A stretch of 64,000 bases of DNA from Thaumatotibia leucotreta (Eukaryota > Arthropoda > Insecta > Lepidoptera > Tortricidae). The DNA lies in contig JALPQI010030384.1 of the NCBI GenBank assembly GCA_025490895.1, positions 1-64,000 on the forward strand. The letters run 5' to 3'. The notes under the pieces are model-generated. The model had not been told where the DNA came from. It worked only from the letters and a program-made list of their open reading frames with translations, and ran no database searches. The position numbers and the translations under genes are program-made. Shown here one piece after another: positions 1 to 9,879 of this stretch. Positions within the stretch are counted from its first letter, which is position 1; each line of letters begins with the position of its first letter.

Positions 1-469
1 GTCGAGTTTCATGCTATCGCGTAAAATAAGACACGAGGTATGTGACCCGCTATGAGCATCATCGGGATCGAAATAATGATGATAAAATAGAAATAACGGG
101 CATCCGACGTGTTAAAAGAATGTCACGAACACGTTTGTGTCCAACAAACGTACAGTACACTGTGGAAGTAAAGTGAGATTAGCATGACATTAGTTATTCC
201 GAGAACGTATTACTTTATCTGTGCTGAGAACTGTCATGAATGTCATGCAAATGCATGATGCTTGTATTGCAATCTGATCTGTCTGTCACATGATACGTAG
301 TATCTTCTTAGTAGTCTGTGGTCACATGAATCGCTTGAAGTGGAGTAGGTAGGGTTTCATTTAATAACATTTAAACCGTAGTAGTATTGTTCTCTTTTTG
401 ACTTTGTTGAGTTGAGAACATTATATTGTAACTATCATAAGTAACATGATAACCTGATAGCTGGCCAGC
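1..469 (+). promoter_or_regulatory. 5' flank and probable promoter of zinc-finger gene A
   Basis: This stretch is similar to the sequence upstream of genes B (42047-42550, opposite strand) and C (42560-42889), so it is the duplicated upstream region of the family. The block just before the start codon, with a TATTGTTCTCTTT core near 385-400, is shared by all three copies. Copies B and C carry a TCAGT initiator there, while A reads GTAGT, so A's initiator may be weakened. No other gene is seen. Confidence 0.5.
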
Positions 470-554
470 ATGGAGACAGACCGCGGCGGGTCACCGCCGG
501 CGCCGGGGGCGGCGCGCGTCAAGATGGAGCCCGAGTGCCTTGCGGCGGACCACG
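470..554 (+). CDS. Zinc-finger gene A, coding exon 1
   Basis: This is the first coding exon of the leftmost zinc-finger gene. It runs from ATG at 470 for 28 codons plus one base (phase 1), ending at a GT donor (CACG|GTGGGC). The peptide starts METDRGGSPPAPG, is rich in Gly, Pro and Ala, and contains an acidic VKMEPE stretch. I recognise no domain. The same 85-bp exon, almost base for base, occurs at 42890-42974 (+) and 42046-41962 (-). Those copies share the start codon, the donor and the phase, which is the main reason for accepting such a short exon. A longer reading through the donor hits a stop within a few codons. The GC-rich exon stands out in AT-rich surroundings. Confidence 0.72.
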
Positions 555-1588
555 GTGGGCTGCCTATAATATAACTGTAATTACCTTCAAAGAACCACAA
601 CACACTGTGATGTGCCGCTGAAACGAAACACTGACATGCTGTTACTAAGATTAATAGAGGATTAGAAAACTGGGCAAATAGTATATTGAACAATATATTA
701 ATAAAAACAATAAATGCAATGTTTTATGAAATTATGTATTTAAGCAATTTTTTTCAATGGGGTTTTCATACACCCAGATTTCGGCATCATACCTGTTACG
801 GTTGTTATAAAAGTGTCCTATTGCTGTCACTTTTTCATAGAAAGACATAAATTCGCCTTGCAATTACATAGACATTTAGTTATACTGAACCAAGTAGATA
901 TTGTTTATGTTTTATCACAACATAGATACATTAAGTCTGCCTTTAGTACTCCAGTTTAGTGTTATAGAGTTTACAGCACTGCTGTGTCATGCCTATCTCA
1001 TCTAACTTGTGTGTTGAGGACATCAAGTTAGATGATATAGGTGTGACACGGCAGAGCATGGGGTGAGTGTGGTAAATATACATTTGTCACCATCACCACC
1101 CCAACTCTGCCTGCGGGTGTCATATCGGATTATAGTATTAGAATAAAGTAGGTACAAATTATGAATATGTACTGTTGTTGGTGCCATTACCATCAGTTAT
1201 CTGATGTTAGGTGCTAGACAAATTTCATTGCATTGGGAATTCATAGCATTTTATAACTTTTATAATCCTGTTGGACCAGCAGTGTTGGTGTATGGAATGC
1301 ATTTCATGGCTTTCATTATATGGAAAACAAGTTGTGTTGGTTGTAATTTCAACTGTATTATACATTTATACTTACTGAAATAATATATATAGAATTATAA
1401 CCAAAACTTGATAATATTTGTTGGTAATTTTTATTAAATATTGGCTGCACAATTGTATACCAAAATTACCAGATCAAGAATGACTTTATTATTCATGCAA
1501 ACTCATGTATAGTAGGATATTTCACCAAAATGATTTGATCTTCATCTTTCTGATATATATTTATTATTCTGTCTATCTATTATTTTAG
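555..1588 (+). other. Intron 1 of gene A, with a small hairpin repeat
   Basis: This is AT-rich intronic sequence without a gene. Its parts align with intron 1 of gene B (40659-41961, opposite strand). A 31-bp imperfect inverted repeat lies at 979-1009 and 1024-1054, separated by 14 bp, probably a small MITE. A C-rich block near 1085-1125 resembles part of a dispersed repeat also seen near 18515-18585. Confidence 0.5.
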
Positions 1589-1780
1589 TATATGTGAAGG
1601 AGGAAGAGTTGTCGGATGAAGAGGCGTGTGTGAAGGAGGAGTGTGGAGAGCGCCGACAGCCGTGTGGAGTGAGCGCGGCAGCCATGCTGGCCGGCCTGTA
1701 CACCGACCACGTGGTGAAGGACGAGCTCGTGCTGGGGCCGGAGCGCCCGCACCGCCCCGTCATGCCGCTGGTGGCGCAAG
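1589..1780 (+). CDS. Zinc-finger gene A, coding exon 2
   Basis: The exon is 192 bp, entered in phase 1 after a TTTTAG acceptor and left in phase 1 at CAAG|GTATGC. Joined to exon 1 it reads VKEEELSDEE, a strongly acidic stretch, then VKEECGERRQ and a VSAAAMLAGLY segment, ending PHRPVMPLVAQ. There is no named domain; acidic KEE/DEE stretches are common as linkers or SUMO/acidic patches in insect zinc-finger proteins, but no function follows from that. Copies with identical boundaries lie at 40658-40467 (B) and 50457-50648 (C). All three are 192 bp with the same phase, which supports real exon status. Codons rather than third positions appear conserved between copies. Confidence 0.72.
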
Positions 1781-1884
1781 GTATGCCCTGTATACTTGTA
1801 GAGGACGCAACCTGGTTTCACAGAGTTATAATAATAAATGAATAATAATTGGTTTCTTTACAAGTGAGATGTGTTTGTGTTCAG

Positions 1885-2079
1885 GCTCGGCGCTCGCTGC
1901 GGCGCAACACAACGCTGAACAAGTAATGTCCGACAGAGTGGACTACGATAAAGATCCCATTTGTGATCTTTGTGGCAGGAGGTTCGATCGGAAGTCTGAT
2001 TTATTGAAACACGTCGCGATCCACATCCACATGCCTACAAGCGCGGAGCAGGGAGAGCGCCGGCCCGGCGGTAACAATG
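1885..2079 (+). CDS. Zinc-finger gene A, coding exon 3 with one canonical C2H2 finger
   Basis: The exon is 195 bp and phase 1 at both ends (acceptor TGTTCAG|G, donor AATG|GTGAGT). It encodes about 65 residues, starting GSALAAAQHNAEQ. One textbook C2H2 finger (CDLCGRRFDRKSDLLKHVAIH) sits at about residues 29-49 of the exon. It keeps the usual Phe, which differs from the Cys-type fingers in the main array. A GC-rich tail (EQGERRPGGNN) follows. I find no copy of this exon in gene B or C. C instead has a different phase-1 exon in the corresponding place (50893-51033). The exon is symmetrical, so it could be skipped without changing frame. Confidence 0.6.
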
Positions 2080-2339
2080 GTGAGTTGTCGTTTCTGTTGG
2101 GGTTGTTGTGCCAGCAGTGGGTCACGTGGACACAGTGACTCAGTGCAATCAAGGGCAGAAAGGCCAGAGTAATAATATATAAGTATAAGTACACGTACAT
2201 ATACAGTGTGTAAATCTAATACGGGCGATCAATTAAACCAGGCATGGGATTCATTAGTGTAATCATGGATTACAAGTTCTTTTTAAAGTTACTCTTAATT
2301 GTGACCCTACAGAATTTTTTTAAGATTATCGGAGCAGCA
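2080..2339. other. Start of the large A intron, no feature seen
   Basis: AT-rich intronic sequence. I recognise no repeat or gene in it. Confidence 0.4.
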
Positions 2340-3911
2340 ATGTAGGTACGAACATTTGTTATTGTTGATATGACAGTTATGTCATCTGCTTTTGAAATTA
2401 GCTGTCAACGAGTGTTTAACTCGCGCATGTTGCTCTACATTGCGCGCCGAATTATTTTGTATGGAAAATTTTGTTGCACTAATTTTAAGTAAAAGTTATT
2501 TGAATGTACTTATTTTGTCGAAAACTAACTCCTATTAAGAGCTTCGCCCGAATTAGACTTACACCCTGTATTATGGCACTCCGAAGATTTCGATCTGACA
2601 TAAAAAAACAACCATCTGTACTGGAAATATTTTTTAAATTTGTTTTTAAAGAGTGAGTACTCTTAAATTGTCGCTAACATAATTCAGTTTTTTCCTAGAC
2701 TCTCGACGTTTTTGATAAAACTTAAATTACATTCATAATTTAGAACTTACTGGCATGTTTTATTCTTAAAAATAAACAGTCACTTGCTTTTATCTTTCAA
2801 AATATCTTCAAAGGAAAAAAGTGTTCGAGATTTTATTTTGCGAAAATTTACTATGAATACCTTATATCTACTTTGGAACTTGCAATATCGTGCAATACAA
2901 CTCGGAGAACAGTACAAAGGACCATAAAAAAGCTAAAAGAAGGTAAAACTACTAAAAGAAAGCAGCGAGAGGGTTATCCGATAAGAAAACTGAATAAAAA
3001 ATTAGAATTAAAAGTGTGTTAACTGTTTGATCACAAGCCGGCTATTTCGTCCCGAAAAGTGTTCAAAAAAATTGGAACAAGCCAAAGTAATGTGCAAAAA
3101 ATAAAAAATAAACTGCGGTATTCTTACTTATAAAAAACAAAAAGCCCGGAAAAGAACGGTTTCTCAATATAATCGAGTAATCCGACGTTCTAGACTACTG
3201 TACGCCTTGTTGGTTCAAAATACAGGTGTACTTAATTATTGATGACGAAACGTATCTTAAGGCTGATTTTAAATCAATACCAGGTAATCAATACTCTTCT
3301 TCCGGCGGCCATCAGAGTCTGTCTGAATCAGAAAAAGTAATTCCAGTCGAAAAATTTTCCAAAAAGTTCCTCGTGTGGCAGGCAATTTGCTAGAGCGGCA
3401 TGAGAAGTTTGCCTTTTGTAACCACTAGCACAATTAACACTGATATTTATATATCCTAAGCCTAAAGAATGCTCCCGAATGCCTAAAGAAGAAGTTGTTG
3501 CCACTTATTCGAAAGCATAATTGCTCGACATAATTTTGGCCAGAATTGGCAAGTTGTCACTATTCATCTAGAGCTAAGGAGTGGTATAGTAGGAATGCTG
3601 CCAATGTTGTACTAAAGGAAAGAGATCCGCCAAATTGCCCAGAATTGCGGCTGATAGAAAAATACTGGGCAAATATAAAAACAAAATTGCTGAAAACATC
3701 CCAATCGGCCACAACATTGCCTGATTAATAAAAAAAGTGGATAAAATGTACGAAACTTATCATAAATTATTCCATGCAAAATTCTATGCGTCAGGTCAAG
3801 AGGAAAGTTCGAGAATTTTGTCGTCGTGCCTTAGACAAGGAATAAAATTGTTATAGCTGGTCTATTTTGTCGTAAACTTTCAAATAATAAACATTTTTGG
3901 GTATCCTTGTA
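2340..3911 (+). pseudogene. Degenerate IS630/Tc1/mariner-type transposase remnant
   Basis: Broken reading frames on the + strand carry recognisable pieces of a DDE transposase, in order. There is a helix-turn-helix-like segment near 2890-2990 (TTRRTVQRTIKKLKEG). Near 3240-3380 there is an IIDDETYLKADF block, the region of the second catalytic Asp, followed by a KKFLVWQAIC block. At about 3625-3700 there is the terminal PPNCPELRLIEKYWANIK block with the catalytic Glu, and a basic tail lies near 3785-3845. Stops and frameshifts separate the pieces, so no protein can be made. The ends are not clear. The GGGTATCCTTG sequence near 3899-3909 may be the right terminus, but I could not find a matching left one. 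Confidence 0.65.
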
Positions 3912-3929
3912 TAATATTTTTCTGTATTA

Positions 3930-5548
3930 AGGTGCGACCAGACCGCAGCTTAAAATACGCTGACGCTGTGACGCGTCGTATGCGTGCCGTTTTTGACGCA
4001 TGCTTCACACACCGCTGCTTAAAATACGCTGACGCACCGTAAATTGATCTGCGTAAAAATCGCAAGAAATATTACACGGAGATCTTATGGGAGACACCAC
4101 ACCGGTGACGTAAAAGACGCAACCGTTTCGTAAATGCACCGTTTTTTACGTAAAGATTTGCGAATCAGGGTTTCTCGGTTATTGTCGGTAACACTTCGTT
4201 TTTCACATAGAGATTATCAGATTCTAGACATACCTTTTAAAAAAGGAAAACATTAAACCGACCATTCAAAAATACTGATTAGCACATCAAATAATCTGAA
4301 TGCAAAAAAAGACAAAAACTTGTTTTGGTTTACTCAAATTTGAATGATTAGTTGTGAAAATCAGTATTCTTATGTTTTTTTAATATACACATACATACTC
4401 AAGACTTTATTCCCAATAGGGGTCAGAGCACACGAAACCAATTTTAAACTAAAATATTAGGGCTTTTTCCTTAGTCAGACTTCTACGACACTCACGGGTG
4501 GAAAGGGGCTGATGACATTCTTAAGCCGGCGCAACACGGCAATTTTTTTTTAAATACTATCCTTAAAATATGTTTTGGTATTAATAATAATTGTAATATT
4601 ATACATCTTCAATTTCATATAATTCGCTAATTATGTTCCACTACTGTGTTACTATTGATACAATGATGAAAAACAAATAAGTCGATTCTACTTACGAAAC
4701 TTCTTAGGTCTACTATTAACTAATATCTTCGTGGCGAATGATTGACATTTATATTTTTTCTCAATAACTGTTAGGTGAACAAAAAAGTATAAATGGACAG
4801 TAAGCTTACTTTAGAAAACTGACACCAAAACGTCGGGTCAAGTCGAAAGTCGAAAGGATTGTACTTAAGGATGTTGTATAGGTACGATACATTTTTTAAG
4901 CTCAATTTTTTTCTACAACCTCAAGGAAAATACACTATTATAGATCAATAGACCGACGGAACCTTAAAACATATATATACATAATGGAAAATTATTAATA
5001 TTACCGAGGTATTATTAGCTAACATTTATTTCTCATACCTTACAAATAATGTACTTCATATTTGAAAATAAATCATCAAACTAAAGGAATATTCACTAGC
5101 AGCATCTGTCATGCTTTTGAAAAAGAATCCGTTTCGGAGTATGAAATTTTTAAAACGAAAAAATTTTACTATTTACGAATACTCAGAAAAGTTAAATAAT
5201 TTAAAAATAACCAACCTGTTATTCTCATCAGCTTCTAATGCTAATAGAAGAGCTTCTTCCTCATCAGATGACATACACATGTTGCTGTGATGGTTGCAGT
5301 TGATCATCTACTTAATTTAATATGTTATTTAGGTATCTGAAGCATGATTTTGACGCAGTGTATTTTAAGCTCCGGTTTGGAAGGTTTGCGTCAAAAAAGA
5401 TTCGCGTGAAGCACGTCACTGCGATTTCGTACCGTCAGCGTATTTTAAGCAGCGGTTTGGGGAGCATGCGTCAAAAACGGTACGCATACGACGCGTCACT
5501 GCGATTTCGTATCATGACCGTTTTTTAAGCTGCGGTGTGGTCGCACCT
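3930..5548. mobile_element. PIF/Harbinger-like DNA transposon, probably non-autonomous
   Basis: The element has terminal inverted repeats of about 25 bp with one mismatch (AGGTGCGACCA...) and a 3-bp target duplication TTA at 3927-3929 and 5549-5551. This is the target signature of PIF/Harbinger elements. Both ends contain further inverted sub-repeats with a TTAAGCnGCGG core and TTTTTGACGCATGC-like units (3940-4050 and 5400-5530), possibly multiple transposase sites. No complete transposase is visible. On the minus strand at about 5275-5213 a short frame begins MCMSSDEEEALLLALEADE, which may be the decayed first exon of the lost transposase. It sits directly beside the Tc1-type remnant. Positions 4389-4530 inside it resemble a repeat widely dispersed in Lepidoptera. 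Confidence 0.72.
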
Positions 5549-5551
5549 TTA

Positions 5552-5874
5552 ACCTTTATTCAACTTGCGACAATTTAAAAGTGTTCACTCTTTACATTAA
5601 ACATATTAGTTAATTTATTTTTATGTTTTATTATCTTTTCCTTTGTCTACACGTTTCATATTATTTGAGATTCTACACCTGTAGATATTTAAGAGCACGT
5701 CATGTGCAGGTTATGGAGACAAGATCAGGGATAGCACATAGTAGAATTATTTATATTAAAAATCCTACGTTTTTAAATATCTTATCTTATGTATTGGGTT
5801 GCTTAATTCAACGATAGTAATTCCGCGGCGAACGTAGAAAAACAACATGCAATTTAATAATTTACTGAAAAAAA
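5552..5874. other. Intron sequence, no feature seen
   Basis: AT-rich, with only a short chance reading frame. The last 55 bases (from 5822) align with intron sequence of gene B near 37440-37495, so this is ancestral intron next to an insertion. Confidence 0.4.
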
Positions 5875-7702
5875 TATTTTCCCCACACTAGCTCGGATAC
5901 ACCTACTTCCCTCGCTAATTTCAGTGAGGGAAGTTGCATTTTAATCACTTGTGAGGAAAGTAAATTGACAGATGAACCGTGAAACGTTCAAAACCATGGA
6001 ATGTCTAACGCTGGTATGGCTATGATTCACTGATTATTTTTTGAGGGACACCATGAAAATTTTATCATACACCGGATTATTTCATTTATTCAAAATAATA
6101 AATTAGATTTTTAGTATTTCATAAAAACCTATCGCAAAATCTTATCATATTGGACAAAAACCAGATAGTATACTTTTACATTCAGAACGCAACCCGCTAA
6201 CACTGACGTCTTGTACGTCAATGTTGCCAACTTATAACCGGAACGAAAAGCGGGATCTACAGGGTTCTATACCACAGGGCAGTGTCCTGGGTTGCATATT
6301 ATTCTTGTTGTATATAAACGACCTTCCGAAACTAGTGAAAATACATAACATCTTATTTGCAGACGACATTTCGTTATTATTTGAGGTTAACAAAGGTGAG
6401 AATCCTAACCAAATTATTAAAAAATGGTTTTACGAAATAAATAATTGGCTTGGCATACAAAACCTCGAAGTGAACCTTAATAAAACTAAATTACTGCAAT
6501 TTCACCACGGACGTAGAACCCCTTTAGATCTCGATATAATAATAAATAATACCAGAATTGAGGAAGTAGATCATTTTAATATGCTTGGAATTTCCATTGA
6601 TAGGAACATAAATTGGAAAAAACATGTAGAGTTGACAAAAACTAAAATTTGTAGCTTCCAGTATGCACTGTTTAACCTGCGTAAGACCACTGACCTTAAA
6701 ACTGCTCTCTCAGCCTATCATGCGTTTGCCCACTCTCGGCTTAGTTACGGCGTGATGCTTTGGGGCAACAGTACAGACTCCCATGAGTTATTCGTTCTCC
6801 AAAAACAATGTGTGCGTATTATGGTGGGCATTCAACGGCCCGAAAGCTGTAGACCTTATTTTGAAAAGCTTCAGATACTACCACTCCCTTGCCAGTACAT
6901 TTTCGCATTAGCTCTCTACGCCTGGAACCACAAACACGTATTCGACGAAATTCGGAGTAAGAGAAAAAAGTACCAACTTGTTATCCCTGCCTCAAAGACA
7001 AAAATGCTATCAAATAGCCCACAATACATGGCTATCAGGGTATATAATAAGATACCAGACAACATCAAGTCGTATGAAAATGTTGAAAAGTTCTGCAAAG
7101 GCATAAAATCCCTTTTGCAGCAAAAATGTTATTATTCCTTAAATGAATTTCTTACTGACCCTTCCGAATAATAACAATAGCGATAATCTGTGTGTGTGTG
7201 TCTCTCAATATGATATTAGATAATAAGTGACATAATATATATTTTTTACCTATAATTAAAGTTTACATTTGACATTGTACATGTAGCGCATTTAGAATAT
7301 TTTTTTGTTTAATAAGCTAGATTACTGTGTTGCTATACCCGGATGGGTGCATGTTGTAACATTCAATATTAATAAGACCTACTGTAAACACATGTATGCA
7401 ATAAAGATATGAATAAGAATATAAAAAATACTCGAATGTACAGTTTTGTAAGAAAAGTTTCCTGTGTCTTATCTTACCAAAAAGTTGGCAATTTAAGTTT
7501 ACCTCACACATTTTTTTAAATGATTGATATTTTAGCTGCCGGATACAGATTTTATACTTAAACATCATAGAAATTTTGACAATTTAATTAATGTAGGTAG
7601 GTTTTATTGTAATTATAAAAAAAATCTAGTCACATAGGCCTAGTCATTTACCAAATTAAGTTACAAGTTCGTAGCTGCTTCCTCGCTTTAGTGTGGGGAA
7701 AA
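5875..7702. mobile_element. Inverted-repeat element around a LINE fragment
   Basis: The ends carry short inverted repeats (TTTTCCCCACACTA near 5877-5890 and its complement near 7690-7702). Gene B's intron lacks everything between 5875 and about 7885. The block therefore arrived after A and B diverged. Its interior is mostly the truncated LINE at 6180-7600. A target duplication is not clear. Confidence 0.4.
6180..7600 (+). mobile_element. 5'-truncated CR1-like LINE, reverse transcriptase C-terminal half
   Basis: An open frame from 6221 to 7171 (about 316 codons) encodes the second half of a non-LTR reverse transcriptase. It has GSIPQGSVLGCILFLLYIND near its start, then LFADDISLLF with the catalytic ADD. 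The thumb and C-terminal region follow (RLSYGVMLWGNS, YNKIPDNIKSYENVEKF). Such a C-terminus is typical of CR1/Daphne-like elements. The endonuclease and the fingers of the polymerase are missing, as usual after incomplete reverse transcription. The frame is otherwise unbroken, so the insertion is fairly young. It lies inside gene A's third intron on the same strand and replaced nothing essential. Boundaries are approximate. Confidence 0.75.
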
Positions 7703-7705
7703 ATG

Positions 7706-7884
7706 TTGTGTTACACATGGGAGCAAAGTTTGTTTAATTATCGTGCCTTGAAACCCTCGCAACGCTCGAGATTCCATTTTTAAACCACTCGCTTCGCTCG
7801 TGGTTCAACTATGGAATCTCTCGCTAGCTCGGGTCTCAATATTGGCACGATGATTAAACAACCACTTTCCTCCATTGTACAACA
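7706..7884. repeat. Palindromic MITE
   Basis: Two imperfect inverted arms (about 7710-7780 and 7810-7882) share TTGTTTAATnATCGTGCC and an AGATTCCAT core. The segment is absent at the matching place in gene B's intron. It is a small non-autonomous foldback repeat with no coding sequence. Confidence 0.5.
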
Positions 7885-8123
7885 AATAACTATTAAAGTA
7901 TCGCAATAATAATATGTCATGCGGAAAATGCTGTTGCGTTCTCAATGACACATGTATTTATTTTGATAACGATCACCGTTTTGTTAACCAACCAATCAGA
8001 ACACACCGTTTCGACGTTGACCACTTACATTATGGTCGTAGTTTAAATTCTTATATCCAGTTGTTGCCCGTTATATGAACAGAAAATATGAAGAGATTCT
8101 TCCATGTTTTTTCCTTTGCTGTT
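7885..8123. other. Ancestral intron shared with gene B
   Basis: About 240 bp, clearly similar to the complement of 37060-37440. It contains CATTATGG at 8028-8035, the unoccupied form of the site where gene B carries a 111-bp hAT MITE. Confidence 0.65.
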
Positions 8124-8136
8124 ATTTATTTATATA

Positions 8137-8397
8137 CGTCAGCCTCCGTAGCCTAGTTGGTAGTGACCCTGCCCTGCCTACGAAGCTGGGGGTTCCGGGT
8201 TCGAATCCCGGCGAGGGCATTATTTGTGTATTTATTTATCACAAATATTTGTTCCTTGGTCATGGCTGTCTATGTATTTAAGTATCTGTATGTATCTATC
8301 TATTATATATACTCGTATCGTCGCTTGGTACCCACATCACAAGCTTTAATTGAGCTTACCGTGGGACTAAGTTGATTTGTGTAAGATGTCTCAAGAT
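8137..8397 (+). repeat. tRNA-derived SINE with perfect 13-bp target duplication
   Basis: The 261-bp element has an RNA polymerase III A box (TAGCCTAGTTGG, 8149-8160) and B box (GGTTCGAATCC, 8198-8208). A tRNA-unrelated body follows. It is flanked by ATTTATTTATATA at 8124-8136 and 8398-8410. Gene B lacks it at the same intron position (near 37045-37062), and gene D has it (from about 63800 to the window edge). Two further pieces, 52650-52697 and 54134-54330, are one minus-strand copy split by another element. It is not a tRNA gene, because no acceptor stem closes after the B box. Confidence 0.85.
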
Positions 8398-8464
8398 ATT
8401 TATTTATATATATTGTTATTTCAATATGTAGATAAAGTAGCGAGTATGAATTGTTTTGTTCCAG

Positions 8465-9732
8465 CTGGGGGCTCGCTCTGTTCGCAGGGTGTAGTGTCGG
8501 GTCTCGGGCGCTCGTGCTCGGTCAGGCTGGAGCGCCTGCTGGTGGACGCGGGGCGGCGCACCTGCCGGGTCGGGCGCCGCACGTACAAGCTGCACACCAC
8601 GAGCGAGCCCGCCCATACACCCGCACCGACCCGATACGCCACGCTCTACCGATGTCACCATTGCGGCAAACGTTTCACGAACAAGTCGCCTCTAGAGAAA
8701 CATATACACATTCACATGAGTCACATGATAGCACATTCACAGAATTCAGCTAGCGAGGAAAATATTTCAAAACATAAACAAAGTTTGCACAGGAAAAAGA
8801 AATCTTATAAATGCAACGCAGCAGTAGCTAGTATCCAAACAAGTTATCAGACAGACCAACGCATACACACAGATGCAACACCTTTTCAGTGTAGTTGCTG
8901 TGAGTACAGGACCCGTCGGAAAGACAAGTCACGGATATACGGGATGACACACACGGGGGAAAAGTCCTTTAAATGTGACTTCTGTGATTACAGATGTAAG
9001 ATGAAAGCCAAATTACAGCGTCACGAGATGACTCACACTGGCGAGAAGCCCTTCAAGTGTAGTTACTGTGACTACAGGTGCAGTCGGAAAGATTACTTAC
9101 AGGTCCACCAGATGATACACACTGATGTAAAGCCATTTAAATGTGACTTCTGTGATTACAGATGTAATTTTAGAAGTAACTTACGGTGTCACAAGATGAC
9201 TCACACTCGTGAAAAGCCGTTCAAGTGTAGTTACTGTGACTATAGGTGCCGCCAAAAAGAACACTTACAGAGCCACCTGATGACTCACACTGGCGAGAAG
9301 CCTTTCAAGTGTAGTTACTGCGACTACAGGTGCAGTCAGAAAGGAACCTTACAGGTCCACCAGGTGATACACACTGAAGAAAAACGCTTCAAATGTGACT
9401 TCTGTGATTACAGATGTAAGATGAAAGCCACATTACGGCGTCACGAGATGACTCACACTGACGAGAAGCCGCTCAAGTGTCATTACTGTGAGTACAGGTG
9501 TCGCGTAAAGGGAAACTTGCGGAGGCACGAGGTGACACACACAAATGAAAAACGCTTCAAATGTGACTTCTGCGATTACAGATGTAAGCTGAAAGCCAAC
9601 TTACAGAAGCACAAGGTGACACACACTGATGAAAAGCCGTTTAAGTGTGACTTATGTGATTACAGATGTAAGATGAAATCCGCATTGCCGCGTCACCTGA
9701 TGACTCACACTCGCGAGAAGGCGTTCAAGTGA
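8465..9732 (+). CDS. Zinc-finger gene A, terminal exon with C2H2 array
   Basis: The last exon starts after TTCCAG in phase 1. It encodes a Cys/Arg-rich lead (RSCSVRLERLLVDAG, about residues 16-30), a canonical finger (CHHCGKRF..., from residue 64), and a linker with one degenerate finger (CSCCEYRT, whose first His is Tyr here). Nine tandem fingers follow of the form FKCDFCDYRC-x5-L-x2-H-x3-H with TGEKP-like linkers. In these the usual core Phe is replaced by Cys. C2H2 arrays of this length normally bind DNA in the nucleus; the target is unknown. With exons 1-3 the frame is continuous for about 579 aa. The stop TGA at 9730-9732 sits where the first Cys of another finger (TGT) would be, and decayed finger sequence continues to about 9840. 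Gene C shares this stop. Confidence 0.85.
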
Positions 9733-9845
9733 AGTTACTGTGACCGCAGGTGTCGTCAGAAATGGGGAACAATTGCTTTGAATGTGAAAACCGTGATGAC
9801 GGTTGCAAACGAAAAACTCTCTTAAGCGGCAATTGGCTTTGTAAA
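9733..9845 (+). pseudogene. Decayed zinc fingers downstream of the gene A stop
   Basis: After the TGA the frame still reads SYCDRRCRQK, a recognisable half finger. A frameshifted stretch then reads CFECENRDDGCKRKTLL, which resembles a further finger. Gene C has the same relic at 56279-56390. The array was therefore longer in the common ancestor of A and C. Confidence 0.6.
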
Positions 9846-9879
9846 GTTTTCTAAAGATATGAATATTATATTCATGCAT

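Noticed and set aside
8137..8220. A tRNA gene with A and B boxes
   Set aside because: No closed cloverleaf; it is the head of a 261-bp SINE with target duplication and further copies.
8940..9720. Regular 84-bp DNA repeats, like a CRISPR or satellite array
   Set aside because: The repeats are coding zinc fingers in one open frame, and the organism is eukaryotic.
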